The translations under genes were made by a program, and so were the position numbers. The notes beneath the pieces were generated by a model, which was not told the origin of the DNA, searched no databases, and worked only from the letters and a program-made list of their open reading frames with translations. A stretch of DNA of 64,000 bases from Nonomuraea endophytica (GTDB lineage: Bacteria; Actinomycetota; Actinomycetes; Streptosporangiales; Streptosporangiaceae), in the NCBI RefSeq assembly GCF_014203235.1, contig NZ_JACHIN010000016.1, positions 124,001 to 188,000 on the forward strand. Reading direction: 5' to 3'. Of this stretch, positions 16,772 to 25,798 are shown one piece after another (position 1 is the first letter of the stretch; each line of letters begins with the position of its first letter).

Positions 16772-19527
16772 CGGCCGGACAGGCCGAGCTCGGCGAGCAG
16801 CCGCCGCGTGACGGCCGGGATGTCACGCAGCGCACCGGCGGCACCGGCGATCCGGGCGACGACCCCGGGCTCGGCGGTGGCCGACAGCGCGCGAGCGGCG
16901 GCCTCCAGGACGGTCGCCCGCACCGGCCGGTCGTCGCCGCCCTCCATGAGCTCCAGCGCCCGGCGTAGCGGCGGTCCCGGCTCGGCGACCCGGGCCAGCT
17001 CGACGTTGACCAGCGCCTCCAGCTGCGGCGGCACCGGCGTGGTCGCGGCCAGCGCGAGCGCCTCGCGCAGCAGGGCGCGGGCCCGCGCGTCGTCGCCGGA
17101 AAGCCTGGCCAGCTCGCCCTTGGCGTGCAGGACACGGACGATGCCGAGCGGGTCGTCAGCCTTGTGCGCCGCCTCCCACGCCCGGTCGGCCACGGCGGCG
17201 GCACCGTCGAGGTCGCCGGAACGGGCCCGGAGCTGGGCGAGCCGTACCAGGAACATGAGGGGGCCGGGCAGCGCCTCCAGCCCGCCGATCTCGGCGGCGG
17301 GCCGCTCGGAGCGCTCGGCGAACTCCAGCGCGGCCGCGTAGTCGCCGCGGTTCTCCGCGGCCAGCGAGAGCCAGTAGAGCGCGAACGCCAGCCCCCAGCG
17401 GTCACCCACGGCGCGGAAACCGTCCAGCGCGGGCACCAGGAGCTCCTCCGCCTGGCCCGACCGGCCGTACTCGAAGCGCACGATTCCGGCCATGAGCCGC
17501 GCCGCCGCCCGCGTCCACGGATCGGGATGGCCGGACAGGCGCGCCACGGCCGACTCGGCCAGCTCGACCACGCCGCCCGGCGGGCCGAGCCGGTCGGTCA
17601 GCGCCCACGCGGCCAGCGCCGCGGGATGGTCGGCGGCCCGCACCACGGCGGAGGGCGGCCGCCCGGCGATCACCTCGGCCAGCCCGTACGCCAGCTCGCC
17701 GTCGGCGGGGCTGCTGCGGCGCAGCACCTCGGCGGCGCGTTCGCGGGCCTCGCGCCGCCGCCCGCGCATCACCCACGGCCACACCCGGGCCAGGAACAGC
17801 CGCAGCGGCTCCCGGGTGTGCTCCAGCGCGGCGTCCAGGTTGGCCTGCTCGGCGTCGAGCACCGCCAGCGTGCTCACCTGCTCACCCGTCCTGAGGTACG
17901 GCTCGCAGCGCTCGGCCAGCTCGGTGTAGTAGCAAGCATGCGCGTCCAGGGGCGGCTCGCCGCTCTCCCCGGCGTAGCGCCTGATCGTCTCCAGCATCGT
18001 GTAACGCTCACCGGACAGCCCCACCAGCGACTTGTCCACCAGTGACGACAGCGTCGCGACGTCAGCCCCGCACACCCGCAGCGCCGCCTCCAGCGTGGCT
18101 CCTCCGGCGAACACCGACAGCCCGCGCAGCAGCTCCCGCTCGGGCTCGTCGAGCAGTTCCCAGCTCCAGTCGATCACCGCGCGGAGCGTGCGGTGCCGAG
18201 GCTGCGCGGTACGCCCGCCGCGGAAGCTCAGCCGATCGCCCAGCTGCCCGACCAGCACCGAGACCGGCATCGTCCGCAGCCGGGCGGCGGCCAGCTCGAT
18301 CGCCAGCGGGATGCCGTCCAGCTCGGCGCAGATGCGCGCGACGTCGGTCCGGTCGCCGGGACCGATGGCGCCCGGCCTGGCCGCGGCGGCCCGCTCGCCG
18401 AACAGCGCGACCGCGGCTTGGTCGTCCAGGGGCGCGACGGGATGGGTGCTCTCTCCGGAGATGTCCAAGGGCTCGCGGCTGGTGGCGATGATCCGCAGGT
18501 CGGGCACCTCGGTGAGCAGCCATTCCGCGACCCGCGCGGCCTCCTCGACCACGTGCTCGCAGTTGTCCAGCACGAGCACCGATCCGGTGCCGCGCAAGGC
18601 GGTGACCGGGTCGGCGGTCTTCAACGCCCGCCCCAGAGCGGCCCGCACATCTGAGCCGGGGGTCGCGAGTTCGACCAGCCGTACGCGCCGGAACCCCGAT
18701 GCCGTCTCCAGCGCCAGCCGGGTCTTGCCGACGCCGCCGGGGCCGGTCAGCGTCACCAGCCGGTGCCCGCCCGCCAGCAGCGCGCGCAGCCGTTCGAGGT
18801 CCTCCGCGCGGCCGACGAAGCCGGTCAGTGGGGTCGGCAGGTGTTGTTCCTCGCCGGGCTCGGTGTCCCGCAGGGCCGCCAGGTGCGCTTCCTTGAGCTC
18901 GGGCCCGGGGTCGGCGCCGAGCGTCTCGTCCAGCAGGGTTTTGACGCGCTCGTAGGCGGCCAGCGCCTCGGCCCGGCGGCCCCGGCCGGCCAGGGCGCGT
19001 ACCAGCAGGGCGTGGAACGGCTCGCGCAGCGGATGCGCGGCGACCAGCCCTTCCAGCTCGGCCAGCACGTCCGCGGTGTCTTCTGTCAGGTCGTCGGCGA
19101 TGCGGGTGGCCAGGGCTTGCAGGCGGAGTTCGTCCAGGCGGGCGGTGGGTGGGGTGGCGAACGGCAGGCCCTCGGCGGCGGCGAGGGGGCGGCCGCGCCA
19201 GAGGCCGAGCGCGGCGCGGGCCTGGCCGGTGCGGACGAGGCGCTCGAAGACCCACACGTCCACCTGGTCGGCGGGCAGGTCGAGCAGGTAGCCGGACGGG
19301 TGGGAGGCGATCAGGCCGGGCGCCTCGCGGCGGGCGCGGGAGACCAGCGACTGCAGCGCGGCCTGCGGGTGCGCGGGCGGGTCGTCCGGCCACAGGTCGG
19401 CGGCGAGCCGGTCGGCGCTCACCACGCGGCCCGGGTCGAGCGCCAGCCTGACGATCAGCGACCGCACCCGCGCGCCGCCGACCTCGGCCCCGGACACCAG
19501 CAGCGGCCCGAGCATCGCGATCCGCAC
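16696..19527 (-). CDS. SARP/AfsR-type regulator with NB-ARC ATPase and TPR region
   Basis: A 943-residue multidomain activator. Order: an OmpR-like winged helix (residues 1-75), a bacterial transcriptional activation domain (about 85-225, ending in GADPGPELKEAHLAAL), an NB-ARC/STAND ATPase with P-loop GPGGVGKTRL near 262, Walker B-like LVLDNCEH and the GIPLAIELAAARL sensor segment, then a long TPR-like alpha-helical half (560-940). Such proteins activate antibiotic or secondary-metabolism genes after ligand-triggered ATP-dependent assembly. It overlaps the convergent monooxygenase by 76 bases. No obvious biosynthetic cluster is in the window. Confidence 0.92.
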   Translation of the reverse strand: MRIAMLGPLLVSGAEVGGARVRSLIVRLALDPGRVVSADRLAADLWPDDPPAHPQAALQSLVSRARREAPGLIASHPSGYLLDLPADQVDVWVFERLVRTGQARAALGLWRGRPLAAAEGLPFATPPTARLDELRLQALATRIADDLTEDTADVLAELEGLVAAHPLREPFHALLVRALAGRGRRAEALAAYERVKTLLDETLGADPGPELKEAHLAALRDTEPGEEQHLPTPLTGFVGRAEDLERLRALLAGGHRLVTLTGPGGVGKTRLALETASGFRRVRLVELATPGSDVRAALGRALKTADPVTALRGTGSVLVLDNCEHVVEEAARVAEWLLTEVPDLRIIATSREPLDISGESTHPVAPLDDQAAVALFGERAAAARPGAIGPGDRTDVARICAELDGIPLAIELAAARLRTMPVSVLVGQLGDRLSFRGGRTAQPRHRTLRAVIDWSWELLDEPERELLRGLSVFAGGATLEAALRVCGADVATLSSLVDKSLVGLSGERYTMLETIRRYAGESGEPPLDAHACYYTELAERCEPYLRTGEQVSTLAVLDAEQANLDAALEHTREPLRLFLARVWPWVMRGRRREARERAAEVLRRSSPADGELAYGLAEVIAGRPPSAVVRAADHPAALAAWALTDRLGPPGGVVELAESAVARLSGHPDPWTRAAARLMAGIVRFEYGRSGQAEELLVPALDGFRAVGDRWGLAFALYWLSLAAENRGDYAAALEFAERSERPAAEIGGLEALPGPLMFLVRLAQLRARSGDLDGAAAVADRAWEAAHKADDPLGIVRVLHAKGELARLSGDDARARALLREALALAATTPVPPQLEALVNVELARVAEPGPPLRRALELMEGGDDRPVRATVLEAAARALSATAEPGVVARIAGAAGALRDIPAVTRRLLAELGLSGRHEEAAAGAAMPNPERYALSPLSSP

Positions 19528-19536
19528 CCGCCCACT

Positions 19537-20682
19537 TTAGCGATCAGGCGAATCCATGACCTTCTGCCCCATGCGGTAGACGGCCAGCGGGCGGCAGAGC
19601 GTGGTGACGTCGGCCAGCGGGTCGCCCGCCACGACCAGCAGGTCGGCGTCGAACCCGGGCGCGATCCGGCCCTTCCTGGCGCCGACCCGGCAGACGCCGG
19701 CCGCCACCGAGGTGACGGCGCGCAGCACGTCCAGCGGCGCGTACCCGGCGTCGACCAGCATCTGCACGCCGTGCGGCACCAGGCCGTGCGGCTTGATCGG
19801 GGCGATGCCCGCGTCGCTGCCGATCACGAACGTCACCCCGGCCGCGTACATGGTCCTGAGCACCTCGATCATCTTCGGCAGGCGGGCCAGGATCTCGGGC
19901 GGCGGGGCCACGCCGGGCACCGGCACGATGCCGGCGGTCAGCGAGACCACGACCGGCGAGTCGGCCAGCGCGGCGATGAGGCGCGGATCGGGCTCGACGC
20001 CGTTCTCGGTCCAGAAGCCGCAGTGCTCGATCGTGTCGAAGCCGGCCTGCAGCGCCTCGGCGATGCCCTGCGGGCTGTGGGCGTGGGCGGCGACGGGCAG
20101 GCCGAAGGCGTGGGCCTCGTCCACGGCGGCCTTCAGCTCGGCGGGGCCGTACTGCATGAGGTGGGGTGCCGAGCCCTCGGTCAGCTGGCCGCCGGTGACC
20201 ATCACCTTGATCACATGGGCGCCGCGCGCGGCCCGCTCGCGTACGGCGGCGCGGATCGCGGCCTCGCCGTCGGCCTGGCCGCCGAGCCACCAGCAGTGGC
20301 CGCCGGAGGTGGTGATGGGCGGGCCTGAGGCCAGGATCTCCGGGCCTTCCGTGCTGGTCAGGCCGAGGCCGAGCGCCAGGTAGTCGCGGTCGCCGAGGTC
20401 GCGCACGGTCGTGACGCCGGCGGCCAGGTGCTGACGGGCGGCCTGGCGCATGCGGGCGGCCAGGTCGGGCCGGTCGAGGTGCGCGACGGGGTCCGTGCTG
20501 GCGTCGAAGGCCAGGTGGACGTGGCAGTCGATCAACCCCGGCAGCAGCGTGGCCGGGCCGAGGTCGAGGTCGGCGGGCCCGGGGCCGGTGATCGCGGCGA
20601 TCCGGCCGTCGTGGATGGTGACCACCCGGTCTTCGTACAGGTCCTGGCCATCGAACAGGCGGCGCGCACGCATGGTGAACAT
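19537..20682 (-). CDS. Metal-dependent amidohydrolase
   Basis: A 381-residue TIM-barrel amidohydrolase of the imidazolonepropionase/prolidase-like subgroup. Metal-site motifs are DCHVH (His54 and His56), KVMVTGG (bridging Lys), AAHAHS, IEHCGFW, and GSDAGIAPIKPHG (final Asp). The flanking beta-sandwich is visible at both ends (RLFDGQDLYEDRVVTIHDGRI; FDADLLVVAGDPLADV). It hydrolyses a C-N bond in a cyclic amide or dipeptide-like substrate; which one is unknown. It ends 9 bases before the SARP start on the same strand, so read-through is possible. Confidence 0.9.
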   Translation of the reverse strand: MFTMRARRLFDGQDLYEDRVVTIHDGRIAAITGPGPADLDLGPATLLPGLIDCHVHLAFDASTDPVAHLDRPDLAARMRQAARQHLAAGVTTVRDLGDRDYLALGLGLTSTEGPEILASGPPITTSGGHCWWLGGQADGEAAIRAAVRERAARGAHVIKVMVTGGQLTEGSAPHLMQYGPAELKAAVDEAHAFGLPVAAHAHSPQGIAEALQAGFDTIEHCGFWTENGVEPDPRLIAALADSPVVVSLTAGIVPVPGVAPPPEILARLPKMIEVLRTMYAAGVTFVIGSDAGIAPIKPHGLVPHGVQMLVDAGYAPLDVLRAVTSVAAGVCRVGARKGRIAPGFDADLLVVAGDPLADVTTLCRPLAVYRMGQKVMDSPDR

Positions 20683-20726
20683 GCCGTCACCATGGCACCG
20701 CGCACGCCGCCTGACCTGAGTACCCC

Positions 20727-21719
20727 TTACTCAACCGTCGGCGGCGCCGGCTTCTCGTCGGTCCAGCCGGAGGCGAGCACGTTCTCGATCCGGTCGCCCT
20801 TGCCCGGCATGCCGGTGACCTGGTACGACTTCACCATCGAGGTGTCCGGGTCGATGATCACCCGGACCTGGGTGGGCTGGGAGTCCTGCAGGCGGAACTC
20901 GATCGCGGTCCCCGAGTTCTCGACGCCTTCCACGATCTTCACGTGCGGCATGCCGGCCAGCGCCCGGTAGGCGGTGGCGCGGACGTCCGGCGAGACCGGC
21001 AGCTCGTACAGGAGCGACACCAGCAAGGCGGCGGCGGTGCCGTCCTCGACGCGGGTCACGTCCGCCGGCCGATCGCCGTCGGCCGGGCGGTTGACGTTGG
21101 CCAGGAAGCGCTCGTTCATCCACGCGGTGAGCTGCCCCGGGTCGGTGGGCAGCTTCTCCAGTTCGGCGAGGCTCACCTTGCCGTCCGCCACGTAGAACGT
21201 CCGCGGGCCCTTGCCCTTGACCAGCGTGGGCTTGTCCGGCGGCGGGAAGCCCCATGAGGTGGGGGAGCCGTTCTCCTTCCAGGCCGCCTCGTCCAACGGC
21301 CGGACGGGCAGCCTGACGGAGCCGTGCCAGCTCTGGCCCTCCTTGTCGGTCCAGGTCTCGGAGATGTTCGAGGACTCCAGGCGGTAGCGGCTGCCAGGCT
21401 TGCCGTACTCCTTGGCCCAGCGCATCGTGTACTTCCGCTTGACGTGCCAGAACCGGCCGTCGGGCGCCTTCTCCGCCTGCGCGGCCGCGGCCAGCAGCAC
21501 TGGCTGTCCCATTACCGTCGGCGCCTTGCCCGGCTCGGCGGGCAGCATGCCCGGCGCCACCACCACCGCGCCGGTGGCCACCGCGAGCGCCGCCAGCCCG
21601 AGCTTCCAGGGAACCCTGCGCCGGGCCCCCGCCCGCAGGCGCGCGGCCACCCTGGCCTTGGCGAACGGGTCGGAGTGCGGTTCGCCATACAGCTCGCGCA
21701 CCCGCGTCAGGTCATCCAT
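20727..21719 (-). CDS. CU044_5270 family membrane-anchored protein
   Basis: A 330-residue protein with a cytoplasmic N-terminus (MDDLTRVRELYGEP), one membrane helix (WKLGLAALAVATGAVVVAPG, near 38-58) and a large extracytoplasmic domain with repeated WHVKRKYTMRW- and PTQVRVIIDPDT-type strands. This architecture is the CU044_5270 family, usually encoded just after an ECF sigma factor, where it may act as an anti-sigma or cell-surface sensor; no zinc anti-sigma motif is visible. Its start overlaps the sigma gene stop by 8 bases. ATG at 21719 is chosen because an upstream extension is entirely within the sigma gene. Confidence 0.85.
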   Translation of the reverse strand: MDDLTRVRELYGEPHSDPFAKARVAARLRAGARRRVPWKLGLAALAVATGAVVVAPGMLPAEPGKAPTVMGQPVLLAAAAQAEKAPDGRFWHVKRKYTMRWAKEYGKPGSRYRLESSNISETWTDKEGQSWHGSVRLPVRPLDEAAWKENGSPTSWGFPPPDKPTLVKGKGPRTFYVADGKVSLAELEKLPTDPGQLTAWMNERFLANVNRPADGDRPADVTRVEDGTAAALLVSLLYELPVSPDVRATAYRALAGMPHVKIVEGVENSGTAIEFRLQDSQPTQVRVIIDPDTSMVKSYQVTGMPGKGDRIENVLASGWTDEKPAPPTVE

Positions 21720-22272
21720 GGTCGCCCTCCATCGGGTTGGCGCCGCCCAGCACGGCGCGGAGCTTGGTGCGGGCACGGCTCAGCCGCGAGCCGACCGTGC
21801 CGTAGGAGACGCCGAGCGCGTCGGCGACCTCCTGGTGGGTGAGCCCGGCCAGCGCGACCAGCAGCAGCACGTCGCGCTCGCCCCTGCCGAGCGCGGCGAT
21901 GGCCGCGGCGAGCGCGGGCCGCAGACTCTGGGCGCTGACCGAGGAGGTCACGCGCTCCTCATGGCCTGGGGAGTCGGGTGCGGCGCCGTGGCGGTTGAGG
22001 GCGCGAAGGGCTCTGATCTCGGTACGGCGGTGCTTGCCCACCAGGTTGGTGGCGATGCCGTACAGCCAGGAGCGCAGGGCCGCCCGGCCCGGGTCGAAGC
22101 GGGCCCGCTTGCGGAAGGCGGTCAGGAACGTCTCGGCGACCACGTCGTCGGCATGGTCGGGGCCGAGCCGCTGGGCCACGTAGCGGTGTATCTCGGGGAA
22201 GTAGGTGTCGAAGACCGCGTCGAAGTCGTCCAGCGACGCCTCGGGCGGTTTTTCGACGTGAGTGGCTGCCAT
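21712..22272 (-). CDS. ECF RNA polymerase sigma factor
   Basis: A 186-residue sigma-70-family factor with region 2 (FDAVFDTYFPEIHRYVAQRL, DVVAETFLTAFRKRARF) and region 4 (LGRGERDVLLLVALAGLTHQEVADALGVSYGTVGSRLSRARTKL), a short linker and no C-terminal extension. It is translationally coupled to the downstream CU044_5270 protein, the likely regulatory partner. An in-frame ATG at 22284 is an alternative start. Its target promoters are not known. Confidence 0.92.
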   Translation of the reverse strand: MAATHVEKPPEASLDDFDAVFDTYFPEIHRYVAQRLGPDHADDVVAETFLTAFRKRARFDPGRAALRSWLYGIATNLVGKHRRTEIRALRALNRHGAAPDSPGHEERVTSSVSAQSLRPALAAAIAALGRGERDVLLLVALAGLTHQEVADALGVSYGTVGSRLSRARTKLRAVLGGANPMEGDHG

Positions 22273-22315
22273 GCTGAGTATCACCCGATGTGCGGGATCG
22301 CTTTCCCTTGTGGCT

Positions 22316-23572
22316 TCAGGAGAATACGCGGGACTTCAGTGCGGGGAAGCGCTGGACCGTGCGCAGGAAGGTCTTGAATCCCGTTCTGGCCAGCCGGTTG
22401 CCGCCGACGAACTGCTTGGCCGCCTTGAGCGAGTCGCGCACGGCGGCGAAGCCGTACCCGCGCATCTGCTTCTCGTATGTGGCGATGGCGGCGAGCTCGT
22501 CACCGTCGCCGGTCAGCGCGAGGCAGAGCAGGCGGGCGTCACGCAGCGCGGTGTTGGCGCCGATGCCGCGCATCGGGGTCATGCTGTGGATGGCGTCGCC
22601 GAGCAGGGTGATGTTGCTCGCCGGCCAGGCCTCGATCGGGATCGAGGTGCGGATCGGGAGCAGGGAGACGGTGTCGGGGTGGGAACGTTCGATCATGGTG
22701 CGCAGGTCGGGGTGCCAGCCGGAGATCATGTCGCTGACCGCTGCCTGGAGCTCCGGGCCCGGCAGGTCGGCGACGTCGGCGGGGAAGCGGCCTTCGGCGG
22801 CGCCGACGGCCCACAGGATGTAGCTCGCGGTGTTGTCCATGAGCGCGCCGTCCTGCTCGGTGGCGCCGATGCCCTCGGCCGGGGCGGCGCCGTCGAGGTC
22901 GTGCGGCGCGCAGAACAGGCCGATGCCCTGGGGCGGGATGACGTTGTTCGGGCCGTCGGTGAGCCGGCGGGCGAGCAGGCCGCGGGTCTCGTCGGTCAGC
23001 AGGAACTTCCCGGCCACGGTGGTGATGCCGGTGTCGACGCGTTCCGCGTGCGGGAGGTACTGCTTGCGCACCCGTGAGTTGCCGCCGTCGGCCGCGACCA
23101 CGATGTCGGCCACGGCGGTGTCGCCGTCGGCGAAGTGGAGGCGGACCCGGCCGTCGGGCAGCCGTTCGTAACGCTCGTAGGTCTTGCCGAACCGCACCAC
23201 GTCCTCCAGGTCGGCCAGCAGGACCTGCCGGAGCGTGATGCGGCTGACCGAGTGGTGGTCGTCGGCGGGGTCGGCGGCCTCGGGCGTCTCGATCAGCGCC
23301 AGCACGTCGAGTTGTTCGGTCAGGAAGCCGAAGTCCTGGCCGCTGGTGCCGGTGGTGTCGAGGAAGGCCCGCCACAGCTCGGGCGGCAGGCAGTCGTGCA
23401 GGGCGTGGGCGCCGTGCGGGTCGATGTGCACCCGGTAGCCCTGGAGGCGGGCGGCGGGTGTGCGGTCCCGTTCGTAGACGGTGACCTGGACTCCGGCCTT
23501 GTGCAGCCCCTGGGCCAGGCAGAGCCCGCCGATGCCGCCGCCGATGATCGCCACGTGCTTCTTCGTCGTCAT
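22316..23572 (-). CDS. FAD-dependent monooxygenase
   Basis: A 418-residue flavoprotein hydroxylase with GGGIGGLCLAQGL at residues 10-22, a DG motif (VVAADGGNSRVRK) near 165 and the FAD ribityl motif LLGDAIHSMTPMRGIGANTALRDA near 305. It resembles salicylate-hydroxylase/TetX-like enzymes that can inactivate small aromatic drugs. It is divergent from a TetR gene. A strong -35/-10 pair (TTGACA-N17-GATAGT) lies so close to the ATG at 23572 that the mRNA is probably leaderless; longer frames would start upstream of this promoter and are rejected. Confidence 0.9.
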   Translation of the reverse strand: MTTKKHVAIIGGGIGGLCLAQGLHKAGVQVTVYERDRTPAARLQGYRVHIDPHGAHALHDCLPPELWRAFLDTTGTSGQDFGFLTEQLDVLALIETPEAADPADDHHSVSRITLRQVLLADLEDVVRFGKTYERYERLPDGRVRLHFADGDTAVADIVVAADGGNSRVRKQYLPHAERVDTGITTVAGKFLLTDETRGLLARRLTDGPNNVIPPQGIGLFCAPHDLDGAAPAEGIGATEQDGALMDNTASYILWAVGAAEGRFPADVADLPGPELQAAVSDMISGWHPDLRTMIERSHPDTVSLLPIRTSIPIEAWPASNITLLGDAIHSMTPMRGIGANTALRDARLLCLALTGDGDELAAIATYEKQMRGYGFAAVRDSLKAAKQFVGGNRLARTGFKTFLRTVQRFPALKSRVFS

Positions 23573-23579
23573 GCCGCTC

Positions 23580-23628
23580 ACTATCAACCGCATGGATGAT
23601 TCTGTCAACCATCCGGATGGATGATAGT
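23580..23628. promoter_or_regulatory. Symmetric divergent promoters with TetR-type operator
   Basis: Leftward promoter for the monooxygenase: TTGACA at 23608-23603, 17-base spacer, GATAGT at 23585-23580, ATG 7 bases later. Rightward promoter for the TetR gene: GATAGT at 23623-23628, ATG 9 bases later. Between them are a perfect palindrome CCATCCGGATGG (23609-23620) and two copies of ATGGATGAT (23592-23600 and 23617-23625). The arrangement suits a TetR that represses both genes. Confidence 0.75.
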
Positions 23629-23637
23629 GTGCCGTGC

Positions 23638-24228
23638 ATGAGACGTGCACCGGAGGAGAAGCAGCGCGACCCCGAGCGCACCAGGGCGCGCATCCTCGAC
23701 GCTGCCGTGGCGGAGTTCGGGGCCAAGGGGTTCGCCGGGGCCAGGGTGAGTGAGATCGCCGCGCGCGCCGGAGTCAACAAGCAGCTGATCTCTTACTACT
23801 TCGGGGGGAAGGAAGGGCTCTACAAGGAGCTCACCGGGCGGTGGCAGGGTGAGGAGAGCGCGTTCGCCGACCGGGCCGCTTCCTTGGCGGAGCTTGTCGC
23901 CGGGTATGTCAGGGCCAACTCGGCCCACCGGGACCTGGGGAAGCTCATGGTCTGGGAGGGGCTCACCGAGGGGGTGCCGGCCGATCCCGCCTTCGTCGAG
24001 GACGTGCGGCGCAACGTGGCCGAGCTGGGGCGGCGGGGCGGCCAAGGGGAGTTTCCCGGGGAGGTGGATCCGGGGATGTTGCTGGTGGCCTGCTTCGCGA
24101 TGGCGGCGGCGGGGGTGTCTTTTCCGCAGCTCGTCCAGGCGGCCACGGGGCTCGACCCAGCCTCCGCGGAGTTCGGGGAGCGTTACGCCGAACAGGTCGC
24201 CCTGATCGTCGACCGCCTCCGACCCTGA
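23638..24228 (+). CDS. TetR family transcriptional repressor
   Basis: A 196-residue regulator. The N-terminal helix-turn-helix reads RARILDAAVAEFGAKGFAGARVSEIAARAGVNKQLISYYFGGKEGLY; the C-terminal ligand domain is helical and variable. It is divergent from the FAD monooxygenase across a 65-base gap holding a palindromic operator, so it probably controls that enzyme and itself in response to the enzyme's substrate. ATG at 23638 is favoured by its position just after the -10 box. Confidence 0.93.
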   Translation: MRRAPEEKQRDPERTRARILDAAVAEFGAKGFAGARVSEIAARAGVNKQLISYYFGGKEGLYKELTGRWQGEESAFADRAASLAELVAGYVRANSAHRDLGKLMVWEGLTEGVPADPAFVEDVRRNVAELGRRGGQGEFPGEVDPGMLLVACFAMAAAGVSFPQLVQAATGLDPASAEFGERYAEQVALIVDRLRP

Positions 24229-24239
24229 CCCCCCGCCTC

Positions 24240-24500
24240 GGCGCTTCGGCGCTTCGTCCGCGTGCGGCGGTCTGTCCGGCCCGTCTGCGGCCCTTCCGCC
24301 TGTGGTGGGCCTTTCGCGCGTGGCGCTCCTTCGGCCCTGGTCTGTGGTGGCCTCTCCGCTTGTGGTGGCCTGTCCGACCTGGTTTGTGGCGGCGTCTCCG
24401 CCTTCGGCGGCTTGTCCGGCCCGTCTGTGGCGGGCTTTCGCCTGGGGCGGCTTTCTGTCTGTGGTGGGTGTTTCGGGGTCCCCGGGAGCCCCCTGTTCCC
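24240..24500. repeat. Degenerate TG/GC-rich tandem repeat tract
   Basis: About 260 bases after the TetR gene are built from loosely repeated words such as TGTGGTGGCCT, CTTGTCCGGCCCGTCTG and CTTCGGCGG. The reading frame through it is a repetitive CGG/SACGG-type peptide with no sign of selection, so I treat it as non-coding repeat DNA separating the TetR gene from a convergent gene. No other feature is seen in 24229-24516. Confidence 0.6.
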
Positions 24501-24516
24501 GGGGTGACCGGCGGGG

Positions 24517-24729
24517 CTATCTGGTGACGAGGCGTTCGAAGAGGTCTAGGGCGGCCTGCCGTACCTCTGCGGGGGCGAGGCCGTCGAGGGTGTTCCTGGC
24601 GTGGATCGTGTCGCGGGTCGTGGCCAGCGTGATGGCCACGGACGAGGCCGCCGCGCGGCTCACCGAACCGGCGGGCGCGTTGTCGGCGAGTTCCTGGGCA
24701 CTGGCGGCGAGGTCGAGGTTGTCAGTCAA
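24517..24729 (-). CDS. Small hypothetical protein, 70 aa, TTG start
   Basis: A compact, helical, Ala-rich protein (MTDNLDLAASAQELADNA...EVRQAALDLFERLVTR) that I do not recognise. The start codon is TTG at 24729, supported by GAGGAGC about 6 bases upstream. There is no membrane segment or cysteine. It lies 39 bases downstream of the NTF2-like gene on the same strand and could be co-transcribed with it. Confidence 0.6.
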   Translation of the reverse strand: MTDNLDLAASAQELADNAPAGSVSRAAASSVAITLATTRDTIHARNTLDGLAPAEVRQAALDLFERLVTR

Positions 24730-24768
24730 CGGGGCTCCTCGGCATGGTGGCGGCAGAGGCTCATTGCA

Positions 24769-25116
24769 TCATCTGGGGTGGTGTTCCATCCACCATTCGG
24801 TGAATTCCCGGCATTGGCCGTCCTGGCCAAATCTGATCACCCAGAGATTGCTGAACGTCCGGTCCGGATACACCGTCGTGCCCTGCACGATCGCCAGGTC
24901 TCCGGTCACCGTCAGCGGTTGCCAGGTGAAGGAGGTCTGGCCGGGCTCGTCCTGGTTGGCGAGCCAGCCGGCCACGATCGCGTCGCGGCCGTGCCATGGC
25001 TGTGCGTGGGGTTCGGTGTAGTAGGACGCGTCCTCGGTGAAGAGCGCGGCTATGCCGGCCGGGTCGTTGGTGTTCCACGCCCGGACATAGTCGGCGATCC
25101 ACTGTTCGAGGTTCAT
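24769..25116 (-). CDS. NTF2-like / SnoaL-like protein
   Basis: A 115-residue cone-shaped NTF2-fold protein: an N-terminal helix (MNLEQWIADYVRAWNTNDPAGIAALFTEDASYY), then GRDAIVAGWLAN and antiparallel strands ending FTEWWMEHHPR. The family includes SnoaL-type cyclases, ketosteroid isomerases and non-enzymatic binding proteins; the active residues do not let me choose. It lies between two small genes on the same strand, 22 bases after the membrane-protein gene. Confidence 0.85.
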   Translation of the reverse strand: MNLEQWIADYVRAWNTNDPAGIAALFTEDASYYTEPHAQPWHGRDAIVAGWLANQDEPGQTSFTWQPLTVTGDLAIVQGTTVYPDRTFSNLWVIRFGQDGQCREFTEWWMEHHPR

Positions 25117-25138
25117 GTCCTACCAAGGGTAGACCGCG

Positions 25139-25726
25139 TCAGGCGGCGAGGATGTGGCGGCCCTGGACCGGCGTGGCGGCGGTGCGGGCCAGCTGGACGA
25201 ACGACACCAGCAGGCACAGGGCGCCGAGCGGCATGAGGTCCTTGTTCATCAGGGGCAGCATGAAGTCGAGCATGACCAGCACGGGCGTCCAGTACTTGAC
25301 CTGCTTGACGACGGCCAGGTGGGTGACCAGCACGAACTGGGCGATGTAGAAGAGGAACGGCCCGCCCTGGTAGACCAGCAGCTCGACGCCGGGCACCTCC
25401 TGGACCCGGTCGAACAGCACGCTCATCCCGGCGTTGTCATCGGCCAGGAAGCCGACGACGACGTCGATGACGAACTGGGCCATGGCGCAGGCGATCCCGG
25501 CGATCCCGGCGACGACCGTCACGGTGGGCAGGACGCCGCCGCCCAGCCTGCGCCTCATGTCCAGAAAAATCGGGACAAAGAGGGCTAGGGCGGCGATGAA
25601 GGCCAGGTGACCGGTCGTCCAGGCGATCCCGGGGCCCCGGGAACCGTCGAGGCCGTCGAGGATGCGGATGACACCGTAGGCGAGGACGAGGAGCGGGGTG
25701 GCGATGTACGCGGTGCGCAGGTTCAT
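25139..25726 (-). CDS. Hypothetical integral membrane protein
   Basis: A 195-residue protein with about five or six membrane helices (TPLLVLAYGVIRIL; AWTTGHLAFIAALALFVPIFL; LPTVTVVAGIAGIACAMAQFVIDVVVGFL; FLFYIAQFVLVTHLAVV; LGALCLLVSFVQLA). No named family is recognised. ATG at 25726 is chosen because a longer frame reads into the repeat-rich promoter region. It heads a likely operon with the NTF2-like and 70-residue genes and is divergent from the GntR gene. Confidence 0.75.
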   Translation of the reverse strand: MNLRTAYIATPLLVLAYGVIRILDGLDGSRGPGIAWTTGHLAFIAALALFVPIFLDMRRRLGGGVLPTVTVVAGIAGIACAMAQFVIDVVVGFLADDNAGMSVLFDRVQEVPGVELLVYQGGPFLFYIAQFVLVTHLAVVKQVKYWTPVLVMLDFMLPLMNKDLMPLGALCLLVSFVQLARTAATPVQGRHILAA

Positions 25727-25798
25727 GCCTCTATCCTGAAATTTCTGGCCCCGAAAGTGATCGCCGGTGCGAGCGATCTCCCTCCTCCCTCGCGCGGG

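Noticed and set aside
24262..24507. An 81-residue CGG-repeat protein
   Set aside because: It is purely repetitive, has no ribosome site and no recognisable fold.
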